Part shown: positions 1 through 7,779 of the stretch, piece by piece
Layout: the number at the start of each line of letters is the position of its first letter
How positions within the stretch are numbered: the first letter of the stretch is position 1
NCBI GenBank assembly: GCA_017435565.1
Contig: JAFSEU010000019.1
Span: forward strand, 1 to 53,955
DNA from: Oscillospiraceae bacterium
GTDB lineage: Bacteria; Bacillota; Clostridia; Oscillospirales; Ruminococcaceae
DNA: 53,955 bases
Reading direction: 5' to 3'
Notes under the pieces: generated by a model
What the model was told of the DNA's origin: nothing
The model's database searches: none
The model's input: the letters and a program-made list of their open reading frames with translations, nothing else
Position numbers and translations under genes: made by a program

Positions 1-103
1 GGGTTACTTGATTATATACACAAATTATCATCACACAGCAACCAAAAAGTCCGATTTTGCAGAATTTCAGCAATGTACAAAAAGAGAGGAGATTTACAAA
101 ACA

Positions 104-931
104 ATGAGCATTTTTTACGTTCCCGAATATGCTATAATGCACAACACAAAAATCAAAAAGTACCCTGACGGCGATTTAAAAATCACCGTTGCAAGCAAGC
201 CTATTTTCAAAGAAAAAGGCTTTGAACTGATTAAAGATGATAAAAAATCATCTAAACCTAAAAATATGGATAATCCGTCCCGTGATGATAGCATTAAACG
301 TGCAAAAGATAAAGTTTATGATATTGTCAGAATGAATGATTTTGATAACTTCGTTACACTTACATTCGATAATGAAAAAATCAATCGTAGTTGCACCGAT
401 GAAATATCAGATAAATTCAAAAACTTTCTTTCAAATATGGTGCAACGCAACGGAATAAAGTATTTGTTTATTCCAGAATATCATAAAAAAGATAATGCAA
501 TCCACTTTCACGGATTTATAAATGGCGATATACAGCTTGTTGACAGCGGTACAGTTGACGCAAAAGGCTTTGACAAGCCGATAAAAATTGAAACCGCAAA
601 AAGATATAAAATCCCCTTGGAAGAATGCAGAACAGTATATAATATGCCTCAATGGAAATTGGGTTTTTCTACTGTTAAGAAGACATACGGAAACAAAATA
701 CATACCGCAAAATATATTACAAAATACATATCAAAGGATATGAAAAAGATTTTCGGCAGTTATTATTTTGCAGGCGGTAAAGATTTAATCAGAGAAGTGC
801 CTTATCACTTGACAGATACAGACTTTAGCGCTTTTGAAGCCGATACTGAAATATACTGTCCCGCAATTGCAACAAGCTTCAAATATCGGGATACTTCAAA
901 TCAAAAGGGGGGATTTGATGAAATTCAATGA
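104..931 (+). CDS. HUH-type rolling-circle replication initiator (Rep)
   Basis: The protein likely nicks one strand of the excised circular element to start rolling-circle replication. The metal-binding HUH motif is seen as IHFHGF (two His separated by one residue, about residue 134 of the 275-residue form), preceded by the strand FVTLTF, and followed by a tyrosine helix AKYITKYISKD that carries two candidate nucleophile tyrosines four residues apart. This layout is known in phage and plasmid Rep_1 / G2P-like proteins. The ATG at 104 is chosen because AGAGGAGA lies 11 bases upstream; the frame is open to the left window edge, so a longer N-terminus cannot be excluded. The last 14 bases overlap the integrase, suggesting translational coupling. 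Codon usage is rich in AAA, AAT and ATA, unlike the host genes. Confidence 0.75.
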   Translation: MSIFYVPEYAIMHNTKIKKYPDGDLKITVASKPIFKEKGFELIKDDKKSSKPKNMDNPSRDDSIKRAKDKVYDIVRMNDFDNFVTLTFDNEKINRSCTDEISDKFKNFLSNMVQRNGIKYLFIPEYHKKDNAIHFHGFINGDIQLVDSGTVDAKGFDKPIKIETAKRYKIPLEECRTVYNMPQWKLGFSTVKKTYGNKIHTAKYITKYISKDMKKIFGSYYFAGGKDLIREVPYHLTDTDFSAFEADTEIYCPAIATSFKYRDTSNQKGGFDEIQ

Positions 932-1805
932 ATGGTTTGAACAATATTTTGAGGTTTACTGTAAAGGGACTTTATCGTATGACAAACAACGAGAATATCG
1001 TTACATTTACCAAAAGCACTTTTATCCTATCGCCGAAACAGAATTGGAAGATATAAAGCCTATTGATATACAGATGTGCATAAACACCACAAAAGGATAT
1101 TGCTATCAACGCAGACGAGATACATTCTTTTTGGTTCGCAGAGCATTGGAAGAAGCTATATTCAATGGATATCTGCAAAACAATCCAGCACGATATCTCA
1201 AAGCACCTAAAAAGATAAAGAAATATGCTGAAACTTTCAGTGCTGAAGAATTACAAATGCTATTTGACAGCAATACAAGGCTTTCAAGAATGTTTCTGTT
1301 TGAACTGTGGACAGGTTTGCGACGTGGTGAGTTGCTTGCTCTGACGTGGGACAATATAAACCTTGAAAAGAAAACAATGTGGGTTTGTAATACGCTTGTA
1401 AGAGCAGAAAACGGTGACGAGATTTGCAACACTACAAAATCACGCAGAGACCGCATTGTTCCGCTTAGTGATACGGCTATTGCCATACTTTTGGAAATCA
1501 GAGAGAAAGACACACAAGAGGGGCTTGTATTTGTCACGGAAAGAGGGAAGCCGATTACTCTACGCAATTACACCAAGCTATACCGAAAGTATTTTGCGCA
1601 ACAGCAAGAGAAGCACCCAAAACTAAAATATCTTTCGGGGCATAAACTGCGCCATTCATACGCTACATATATGCTCTACTCCGGTGCTGATATAGAGTCC
1701 TTGCGTGCGTTGCTCGGTCACGTGGATATAGCAACAACACAGCGATATATACATTCAAATTTTGAGCAGATGAGAATTGCAACCGATAAGTTGAGGTTTT
1801 CTTGA
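918..1805 (+). CDS. Tyrosine recombinase / integrase
   Basis: Site-specific recombinase of 295 residues that would integrate and excise the element at the neighbouring tRNA-Pro. The N-terminal about 100 residues form a SAM-like DNA-binding domain; the catalytic domain shows Arg135 in TGLRRGE, a candidate Lys174, the HxxR box HKLR (242-245), His268 in LLGHVD and the nucleophile Tyr277 in QRYIH. All five catalytic positions are present, so it is probably active. The start at 918 has an AGGGGGG ribosome site 5 bases upstream, and the gene overlaps the end of the Rep gene. A terminator follows at 1838-1866 and then the tRNA. No separate excisionase gene is visible. Confidence 0.93.
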   Translation: MKFNEWFEQYFEVYCKGTLSYDKQREYRYIYQKHFYPIAETELEDIKPIDIQMCINTTKGYCYQRRRDTFFLVRRALEEAIFNGYLQNNPARYLKAPKKIKKYAETFSAEELQMLFDSNTRLSRMFLFELWTGLRRGELLALTWDNINLEKKTMWVCNTLVRAENGDEICNTTKSRRDRIVPLSDTAIAILLEIREKDTQEGLVFVTERGKPITLRNYTKLYRKYFAQQQEKHPKLKYLSGHKLRHSYATYMLYSGADIESLRALLGHVDIATTQRYIHSNFEQMRIATDKLRFS

Positions 1806-1837
1806 CGTATGAGAAGTAGCACCCTAAAAAACAAAAA

Positions 1838-1866
1838 GCACCTTAGCAAATGCAAGGTGCTTTTTT
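1838..1866. terminator. Bidirectional Rho-independent terminator
   Basis: The arms GCACCTT and AAGGTGC enclose a nine-base loop and are followed by six T; five A precede the stem, so it can work on both strands. It closes the Rep-Int transcript and could also stop transcripts coming through the tRNA from the right. Confidence 0.85.
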
Positions 1867-1890
1867 GGCGAAATTCAGCCGTTTTCGCAT

Positions 1891-1967
1891 TGGTCGAGGT
1901 GACAGGATTCGAACCTGCGGCTTCTACGTCCCGAACGTAGCGCTCTACCAAACTGAGCCACACCTCG
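1891..1967 (-). tRNA. tRNA-Pro (anticodon CGG)
   Basis: Read on the minus strand, the acceptor arms CGAGGTG and CACCTCG pair, the T arm holds GGTTCGAATCC, and the anticodon stem CTACG/CGTAG encloses the loop TTCGGGA with CGG as anticodon, which reads CCG proline codons. The CCA end is encoded (1891-1893). Total length with CCA is 77 bases. The 3' end faces the integrase gene and is the likely attachment site. Confidence 0.96.
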
Positions 1968-2148
1968 TTAAATGAAATTGTATGTTAAAATTCTGTGTGC
2001 CATGAAATGCAGTCAGAGCGCTACGCTGACAGTCAAAAGCCATAGTCGCACTGCAACGCTGCCGCAATTGCATTGCTCCTTGTTTTTGACCTTGTGCGCA
2101 CTCGCTTTATCGTCCGCAGGACGCGCTCGTGCTCTAAGTTGCCAAAAC
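1968..2148 (-). other. Structured leader between promoter and tRNA-Pro
   Basis: About 180 bases separate the promoter from the tRNA. They are richer in G and C than other intergenic DNA here and hold several short inverted repeats, for example CGTCC/GGACG and GTCAGCG/CGCTCTGAC. An open frame crosses it on the plus strand but has no ribosome site and no recognisable protein. It may be a processed 5' leader or a dispersed repeat. Confidence 0.4.
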
Positions 2149-2177
2149 ATTATATCACAATATTTTCGATTTGTAAA
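2149..2177 (-). promoter_or_regulatory. Promoter for tRNA-Pro
   Basis: On the minus strand TTTACA (2172-2177) and a perfect TATAAT (2149-2154) are separated by 17 bases. This matches the sigma-A consensus well and points toward the tRNA. Confidence 0.8.
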
Positions 2178-2203
2178 GTCTTTTTTTGAAAAAACTCAAA
2201 TTA

Positions 2204-2713
2204 TCAGTCTGTATCGTGATTTTGAATGTAGTCGTTGCAAAACCACACATCAATTTCACTTTTTTGCGGTGCTTCAAACAAAGCGTTCAGCTTTTTCATC
2301 AGACCTTCGTCCACATAATAAGCATCCGATCTGCCGTTTAAAACCTCACGGTTGCGCCTATCTATATTTGATTTCCAGGTGTCATCCGAAACGTCGATAT
2401 AATGAAACTCGCAGGGGATATTCCTGCTTTTGAAAAAATCTCTGGCAAAATTCCTGTCAGTCTTTTTCCAGAATCCCCAGTCAAAGATTACATTTGTGCC
2501 GATTTCGATGATTTCAAGTGATTTTGCATAAAGGTATTTCTTTATGCGATCTGTATAGTCATCGTGCTTTTCGCCTAAATCTTTACCCAATATGCCAAGC
2601 GTGATTTCATCGCATGAGAGCACAACTGCCTTTTCGCTTTTTCTTAAATTTTCGCAGTAAAAGCTTTTGCCGCTTGCAATTTTTCCGCAGATGAGAATAA
2701 CCTTTGCGCTCAT
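2204..2713 (-). CDS. P-loop kinase-like ATP-binding protein (AAA_33 type)
   Basis: A 169-residue protein that begins with a phosphate-binding loop GKIASGKS (residues 10-17), followed by a CDE motif and a DWGFW segment. This is the pattern of small zeta-toxin/polynucleotide-kinase-like P-loop proteins (AAA_33), which phosphorylate small molecules or nucleic acid ends; the substrate cannot be told. The ATG at 2713 is used because AAGGAG lies about 10 bases upstream; further upstream codons fall inside the terminator of the GH94 gene. It lies 76 bases after the GH94 gene with a terminator between, so it may be expressed only by read-through. Confidence 0.75.
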   Translation of the reverse strand: MSAKVILICGKIASGKSFYCENLRKSEKAVVLSCDEITLGILGKDLGEKHDDYTDRIKKYLYAKSLEIIEIGTNVIFDWGFWKKTDRNFARDFFKSRNIPCEFHYIDVSDDTWKSNIDRRNREVLNGRSDAYYVDEGLMKKLNALFEAPQKSEIDVWFCNDYIQNHDTD

Positions 2714-2731
2714 ATCGGACAACTCCTTATG

Positions 2732-2778
2732 ATAAAAATTGCGCCCCGAATCGCCGTAATTTAAGCGATTCGAGGCGA
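2732..2778 (-). terminator. Terminator after the GH94 gene
   Basis: On the minus strand a GC-rich stem with GAATCGC and GCGATTC arms, extended by outer GC pairs, is followed by CAATTTTTAT. It lies between the GH94 stop codon and the ribosome site of the kinase gene, so it could end or attenuate the transcript. Confidence 0.75.
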
Positions 2779-2789
2779 TTGCGTTTTGA

Positions 2790-5186
2790 TTAGCCAAGCA
2801 CGATGTCGATAGTGTTGTTATCGAGCATATCTGCAAAGGCAACAAAGTTGCCGGAGATTTCCTTGCCGTTGAGAACAAGTGATTTTACTCCGCTTTGTGC
2901 GCCGTTGGGATTTTTAACGTTGATGTTGAGCTTCTTGCCTCTGAAGTTCTTTTCAATAGAGAATTCAGACCAAGCAGAGGGGATTGAAGGTGAAATAACA
3001 AGACCTTCTGCATTGGGGCGCATACCGCAGATACCTTCAACACAGCCAACCATAACTGTTGAAGCTGTACCTGTAAGCCAGTGAACGTGGCTTCTGCCTG
3101 CATAGGGAGATTCTGTAGCTTCAGTGAACTGACCGTGAACATAAGGCTCGATAATTCTGATTTCGGCCTTGTCGTTCATTGCGGCAGGCGAGCTTTCCAT
3201 AAAGTATTCAAATGCTCTGTCGCCTCTGCCCATAAGGCTTTCAGCGAGGATTGCCCAGCCCTGAGGCTGAGAGAAGATACCACCGTTTTCCTTTGTGGAA
3301 GGGTTGAAAATGTGCATCAGAGCGCCGTCGAAATAGTGATCGATGTAGGAAGGAGCAAGAGTTCTTGCGCCATAGGGTGTGTTAAGCTCTCTGTAAACAG
3401 AATCCATAGCAAGTGTTGCCTGTTCTTCGGTTGCAAAGCCTGAGATTACGCTCCAGCTCTGGGGGTTGAGCCACATTGAAGCTTCGGGGTCCTTTCTTGA
3501 ACCTACGATTACGCCGTCTTCACGGATGCCTCTGATAAATCTGTCTTCTTCCCAGCAGGCATCGAGAGAAGCCTTGAGCTTGCCCTGAACTTCGTCGAGA
3601 TACTTGATATATTCAGAATCGTTCTTCATCTGTGCATATTCACGAAGAACGCTCATAGCATAATAAAGCTGGAATGCAACGAAGGTTGATTCGCCCTTTT
3701 TACCGAGTCTTAAGCAATCGTTCCAGTCAGCGTGCAAGCCTGCGGGCATATCGTGTGCGCCGAGACGTTCCATAGAGAATTTGATAGCTCTCTTAAGATG
3801 CTCATAAACTGTATCTTCGCCGCCGTTTGCATAAACAATTGTTTCATCAAGATATGCAATATCGCCGCTTTCGCCGATGTATTTAACGATTGTGGGGAAC
3901 AGCCAGAGAGCATCGTCAGCTCTGTAAGAGGGGTGACCTGTCGCCTGAACGTATGAAGGATCATCGGGTGTATCTTCGAAACCTGCATTGTGGTCGAATT
4001 TTACAAGGGGCAGACCGCCGCCGTTATCAACCTGTGCAGAAAGCATAAATGTGATTTTTTCCTTTGCCAGAGCAGGATCAAGATGAATTATACCCTGAAT
4101 ATCCTGAACGGTATCACGGTAGCCGTAGCCGTTGCGCAGACCGCAGTAGATGAACGAAGCAGCTCTTGACCAGATGAAGGTGATAAAGCACTGATAAGCG
4201 TTCCATACGTTTACCATGTTGTTGAATTCTTCGCTGGGTGTATTTGCCTTGAAGTTGTTGAGCTTTGCGTGCCAATATGCTTTAAGCTCTTCAATTTCCT
4301 TGTCAACAGTGCCTGATACTTCATAGCCTGCAATGATTTCATCTGCAAGCATAGGGGATTTCTGGCCTACGATATAAATGATTTCCTTTTCTTCGCCTGC
4401 CTGCAATTCAATATCAGACTGCAGAGCGCCGCAGGAATTGAGGTTGTAGTTCATGGAATTGTCGCACTTGCCGTTTTCGATTGCAACGGGGTTTGAATAT
4501 GTGCGGTATGAACCGATGAAGTTTGAAAGATTGCCGCAGTATGCGCTTATCGGAGCGCCGGTCATTCCGAAGAATCTCTCTCTCCAGTTAGAACCGTTTT
4601 CATCCTTGCCGCTGTTTTCGTTTATGTGCTGAACAATCTTATTGCCTTCAAAGCTTGTTCTTGTGATGAACAATGTATACTGAAGGTTTACCTGATCCTG
4701 TTCGTAGTTGTTCTCGTTTGTGAATTCACAGAAGCCTGTAACAGAAAGGCTTCTCTTTTTGCCTGAATTGTTCTTGATTTTTGTTCTCCATACCTCATAG
4801 GTCTTGTCAAGGGGAACATAGTATGTTGTTTCGGATTCGATACCCTTATATTCCGAAGTGATTACAGTATAGGCTGTACCGTGGCGGCAAACGCTTTTGT
4901 ATTCATCAAGGCTCTTGCCTACAGGCTGCCAGGAAGCAGACCAGTAGTCGCCGTCTGCATTATCTCTGATATAGATATATCTGCCGGGGAGCGCCATATC
5001 GGAATTGAATCTGTAACGCAGAATTCTACCGTTTGCGCCGGATTTTACAAAGCTGTAACCCCCTGCATTGTTGGAAATCATCGCACCGTATTCGGGAGAG
5101 CCGAGGTAGTTTACCCAGGGTGCGGGTGTGTCCTGACGGGTAATCACATATTCCTTGTTTTCAAGGTCAAAATGTCCGTACTTCAT
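2790..5186 (-). CDS. GH94 glycoside phosphorylase (cellobiose phosphorylase-like)
   Basis: This cytosolic enzyme of 798 residues splits a beta-linked disaccharide with phosphate, giving glucose 1-phosphate and a free sugar, which saves ATP on imported cellobiose. The N-terminal beta-sandwich starts with MKYGHFD and PAPWVNYLG, typical of GH94; the helical barrel follows from about residue 310, with GYRDTVQD (355-362) and the general-acid aspartate in ADWNDC (Asp490). Length and Asp position match known cellobiose phosphorylases. The region around 355-500 also resembles cellobionic-acid phosphorylases, so the acceptor sugar is uncertain. The ATG at 5186 has AAAGGAG seven bases upstream. The gene is divergent from the CPBP gene, sharing a control region with a palindrome at 5292-5305. 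Confidence 0.9.
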   Translation of the reverse strand: MKYGHFDLENKEYVITRQDTPAPWVNYLGSPEYGAMISNNAGGYSFVKSGANGRILRYRFNSDMALPGRYIYIRDNADGDYWSASWQPVGKSLDEYKSVCRHGTAYTVITSEYKGIESETTYYVPLDKTYEVWRTKIKNNSGKKRSLSVTGFCEFTNENNYEQDQVNLQYTLFITRTSFEGNKIVQHINENSGKDENGSNWRERFFGMTGAPISAYCGNLSNFIGSYRTYSNPVAIENGKCDNSMNYNLNSCGALQSDIELQAGEEKEIIYIVGQKSPMLADEIIAGYEVSGTVDKEIEELKAYWHAKLNNFKANTPSEEFNNMVNVWNAYQCFITFIWSRAASFIYCGLRNGYGYRDTVQDIQGIIHLDPALAKEKITFMLSAQVDNGGGLPLVKFDHNAGFEDTPDDPSYVQATGHPSYRADDALWLFPTIVKYIGESGDIAYLDETIVYANGGEDTVYEHLKRAIKFSMERLGAHDMPAGLHADWNDCLRLGKKGESTFVAFQLYYAMSVLREYAQMKNDSEYIKYLDEVQGKLKASLDACWEEDRFIRGIREDGVIVGSRKDPEASMWLNPQSWSVISGFATEEQATLAMDSVYRELNTPYGARTLAPSYIDHYFDGALMHIFNPSTKENGGIFSQPQGWAILAESLMGRGDRAFEYFMESSPAAMNDKAEIRIIEPYVHGQFTEATESPYAGRSHVHWLTGTASTVMVGCVEGICGMRPNAEGLVISPSIPSAWSEFSIEKNFRGKKLNINVKNPNGAQSGVKSLVLNGKEISGNFVAFADMLDNNTIDIVLG

Positions 5187-5232
5187 TCATATACTCCTTT
5201 ATAAATTATTTTTTTGTGCAAACAATATCTGC

Positions 5233-5261
5233 ATTATACTATCTTTTTTTGAAAAAAGCAA
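5233..5261 (-). promoter_or_regulatory. Promoter of the GH94 gene
   Basis: On the minus strand TTGCTT (5256-5261) and TATAAT (5233-5238) are 17 bases apart and about 50 bases upstream of the start codon. Confidence 0.7.
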
Positions 5262-5291
5262 TATCTTTCTTGAAAATATAATTTATAGCCC

Positions 5292-5305
5292 TGCAAAATT
5301 TTGCA
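5292..5305. promoter_or_regulatory. Perfect 14-bp palindrome, candidate operator
   Basis: TGCAAAATTTTGCA is a perfect inverted repeat just upstream of the -35 of the GH94 promoter, inside the divergent control region. It may bind a dimeric regulator; an outer AGCCC/GGGCT pair (5288-5342) could also form a stem. No regulator gene sits beside it. Confidence 0.45.
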
Positions 5306-5353
5306 AAAATTCAAAATCGGGCTGAAATACCGCTTTTTATGCTCTTTATAACC

Positions 5354-5382
5354 TTGACAATTTGTAATGGAGCTGATATAAT
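5354..5382 (+). promoter_or_regulatory. Consensus sigma-A promoter
   Basis: TTGACA (5354-5359) and TATAAT (5377-5382) with a 17-base spacer are a perfect consensus. It drives the CPBP gene and probably the following run of six closely spaced genes. Confidence 0.88.
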
Positions 5383-5468
5383 GTAATATGTATATTTATG
5401 TATAGATAACATCTAATTATCAGAAAGGAACGCTTTTGGCTGTATACGGCTGAGAGCTTATAATAGAA

Positions 5469-6731
5469 TTGGAAGAACAATTTGTAAATCCCGAATTTTT
5501 CAATCAGCTTAACAACGCATCGGCAAACGGCAATGCCGAAAATACCGATTTCGGGCTTGAAGGTTTTTTTGATAATGCGCCGAGTGAGGAAATGCAGCGC
5601 AACAGGGAGAATGTTTTCGGCATTCTCGATTCCGTCGAGAGTACCGCAGGCTCGATTTCGCAGGAAGAATATGCTGATTTGTTTGAGGAAGACTGCTCAA
5701 GCGTTCTCGGCTGCGGCGTTAGAAAGAACAGCCGTGGTGAAATATTGCGCATCAGACCCGGGGCGGTTGAAACTTTGATTATAAAATCACGCTACAATGC
5801 AATCGGTTTTTCTGTCCTGGTATTTCTTCTTGCTTCGTCGCTGATACCGTATGTGCTTATATACGCCGCCGTTTTCGGAATGGCGTTTGCAAGCGGAAGC
5901 GAAGGCTTTGGAATATCCAGACTTGAGGAACTGTTCAACAATGTTATAAGCTCGACAGGCGGATATATGCTTGTCAACGCGGGCTCTGTAATGCTTTCGC
6001 TGTTTCTGGCGGCATACTGCGGCTGTAAGTGCGCTAAAATATCGCCCAAAACCTTTTTCGGGCGGCCTAAGATAAAACCTGCAAAAACTCTTGCTTACGC
6101 AAGTATAGGATACTTTTTTCAGGTTGTCGCAAATGTTTTGATTACTCTGATATCAATTGCCGCAGCCTACGGCGGCAAGGAGCTTAACAACGCTGATTTC
6201 AGTACAAAACGTGATGTTTTTGCAACAATCGTCATCTGCGTGTATACCGTGGTGATTGCACCCTTTGCCGAGGAGCTTTTCTTCAGAGGCTTTATGCTCA
6301 ATGCCGCATCCAAGGTCAGCAGCATTTTTGCAATGGTGCTTTCGTCGTTTTTGTTCGGCCTTTATCATATGAATATACCGCAGTTTGTAATGGCTTTTCT
6401 TCTGGGAATGCTGCTGTCATATGTAACGCTCAAGGCCGACTCAATAATCCCTGCAATAGTCATTCATTCTCTGAACAATTGCATTTCTATGTCGCTGTCC
6501 ATACTAAGTGAGTATAATGCTTCGCTGGGAGAAATGGTTTCCGTGATTGTAGTTTACGGGCTTGCGATTATAGGGCTTATCTGTCTGATTAACATCAGCA
6601 CCAAGGAAGCGCTTCCCGAAAATACCGTTTATGATAAATACAGAGGTGCGCGTATTGCGTTTACCTGTGCACCGCTTAATATTGCTGTAATTATTCTGAT
6701 TATTGTTGCAGCATTGAATATGTTCGCATAA
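5469..6731 (+). CDS. CPBP (CAAX/Abi) family intramembrane metalloprotease
   Basis: A membrane protein of 420 residues with about eight hydrophobic segments. The diagnostic motifs are present: EExxxR as EELFFR (268-273), the His in FGLYH (300), and HSLNN (333-337), which together form the catalytic metal site in this family. A soluble, acidic tail of about 105 residues precedes the first membrane segment and is unusual. The only possible start in frame is TTG at 5469, because a stop lies at 5451; the ribosome site is weak (GAGAG, 12 bases upstream). It is separated from the MoxR gene by about 25-37 bases, suggesting co-transcription. Substrate unknown. Confidence 0.85.
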   Translation: MEEQFVNPEFFNQLNNASANGNAENTDFGLEGFFDNAPSEEMQRNRENVFGILDSVESTAGSISQEEYADLFEEDCSSVLGCGVRKNSRGEILRIRPGAVETLIIKSRYNAIGFSVLVFLLASSLIPYVLIYAAVFGMAFASGSEGFGISRLEELFNNVISSTGGYMLVNAGSVMLSLFLAAYCGCKCAKISPKTFFGRPKIKPAKTLAYASIGYFFQVVANVLITLISIAAAYGGKELNNADFSTKRDVFATIVICVYTVVIAPFAEELFFRGFMLNAASKVSSIFAMVLSSFLFGLYHMNIPQFVMAFLLGMLLSYVTLKADSIIPAIVIHSLNNCISMSLSILSEYNASLGEMVSVIVVYGLAIIGLICLINISTKEALPENTVYDKYRGARIAFTCAPLNIAVIILIIVAALNMFA

Positions 6732-6768
6732 ATCGCAGCTTGAAAAATACGGCAAAATGGAGTTTAAA

Positions 6769-7716
6769 ATGGTTGATATTGCAGAAAATACAAGAAAAAT
6801 TAATGCTCTTATTGAAAGCGTTTCAAGGGTAATCGTCGGAAAGGACGATATTATTAAGAATGTGATTGCGGCGCTTATTTGCTCAGGTCACGTCCTGATT
6901 GAGGATGTTCCCGGCGTGGGCAAGACACAGCTTGTGTCTGCACTTTCAAGGTCCTTGGGCGGAAAATTCAACAGAATTCAGCTCACGCCCGATATTATGC
7001 CCTCGGATATCGTGGGTTTTTCGGTTGTTAATCAGCAGACCTATGAGCTTGAATACCGTCAGGGTGCGGCTATGTGTAATTTTCTTCTTGCCGATGAAAT
7101 CAACCGTGCATCACCAAAGGCACAGTCGAGCCTGCTTGAAATAATGGAGGAGGGTCAGATAAGCCTCGACGGCAAAACACATATTCTGCCCAAGCCGTTT
7201 ATGGTTCTTGCAACCCAGAACCCTGTTGAAACCTATGGAACATATCATCTGCCCGAGGCTCAGATGGACAGATTCTTTATGAAAATCAGTATGGGCTACC
7301 CCACCAAGGCGCAGGAACTTGAAATTATCAGACGCACCGAGGGTGGAAATCCGATATCGAATATCGAAAGCCCGGTTCTTGAGCTGTCCGATATAACAGG
7401 TCTTCAGAACGATGTCAGAAATATAAACATTATGCCAAATCTGAGAGAATATATAGTTGAGCTGTGCTCTGTTACCCGAACAAATGATATGGTAACGCTC
7501 GGAATCAGCCCGAGAGGCAGTATCTGCCTCAACAAGGCGTCGGCGGCGTGTGCAATGATAAACGGAAGGGATTACGTCACCCCCGACGATATCAAGCAGA
7601 TGGCGCGATGCGTACTTCCTCACAGAATAATTCTTTCTTCAAAAGGAAGGAGCAGATACGGCACAAGCAATGCCTACGTCGAGGAGCTGACAAATTCCGT
7701 TCCCGTTCCGATGTGA
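6769..7716 (+). CDS. MoxR-family AAA+ ATPase
   Basis: A cytosolic AAA+ ATPase of 315 residues. The Walker A motif GVGKT follows EDVP, the Walker B segment is LLADEINRASPKAQSSLLE, sensor ATQNP and the MoxR lid follow. Members act as chaperones that activate partner proteins, often by inserting metal or remodelling complexes. The ATG at 6769 is preferred over 6757 because GGAG lies six bases before it. Unusually, the common DUF58/VWA and transglutaminase partners are not next to it; the neighbours are a CPBP protease and Ddl. Confidence 0.92.
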   Translation: MVDIAENTRKINALIESVSRVIVGKDDIIKNVIAALICSGHVLIEDVPGVGKTQLVSALSRSLGGKFNRIQLTPDIMPSDIVGFSVVNQQTYELEYRQGAAMCNFLLADEINRASPKAQSSLLEIMEEGQISLDGKTHILPKPFMVLATQNPVETYGTYHLPEAQMDRFFMKISMGYPTKAQELEIIRRTEGGNPISNIESPVLELSDITGLQNDVRNINIMPNLREYIVELCSVTRTNDMVTLGISPRGSICLNKASAACAMINGRDYVTPDDIKQMARCVLPHRIILSSKGRSRYGTSNAYVEELTNSVPVPM

Positions 7717-7779
7717 AAAAGACAGATTCTGATTATATATATATATTTACAATATAAATTCAAGAAAGGGGATTTTTCA

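Larger units (their letters stand above)
1..1894. mobile_element. Right end of an integrated element at tRNA-Pro
   Basis: An HUH-type replication initiator and a tyrosine recombinase, both visibly richer in A and T than the genes to the right, lie directly against the 3' end of a tRNA-Pro gene. Tyrosine integrases commonly recombine within tRNA 3' ends, so the boundary is placed at the tRNA. The left part of the element lies outside the window, so the second att copy cannot be seen. Rep plus Int fits a small integrative mobilizable element or an integrated single-stranded DNA phage; no relaxase, coupling protein or capsid gene is visible to decide. Element type is inference. Confidence 0.7.

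Noticed and set aside
1718..1963. Minus-strand open frame across the tRNA
   Set aside because: It covers the tRNA and the terminator and lies opposite the integrase gene; a by-chance frame.
1972..2433. Open frame of 153 codons on the plus strand between tRNA-Pro and the kinase gene
   Set aside because: No ribosome site, overlaps the tRNA leader and the antisense kinase gene, and the protein has no family-like pattern.
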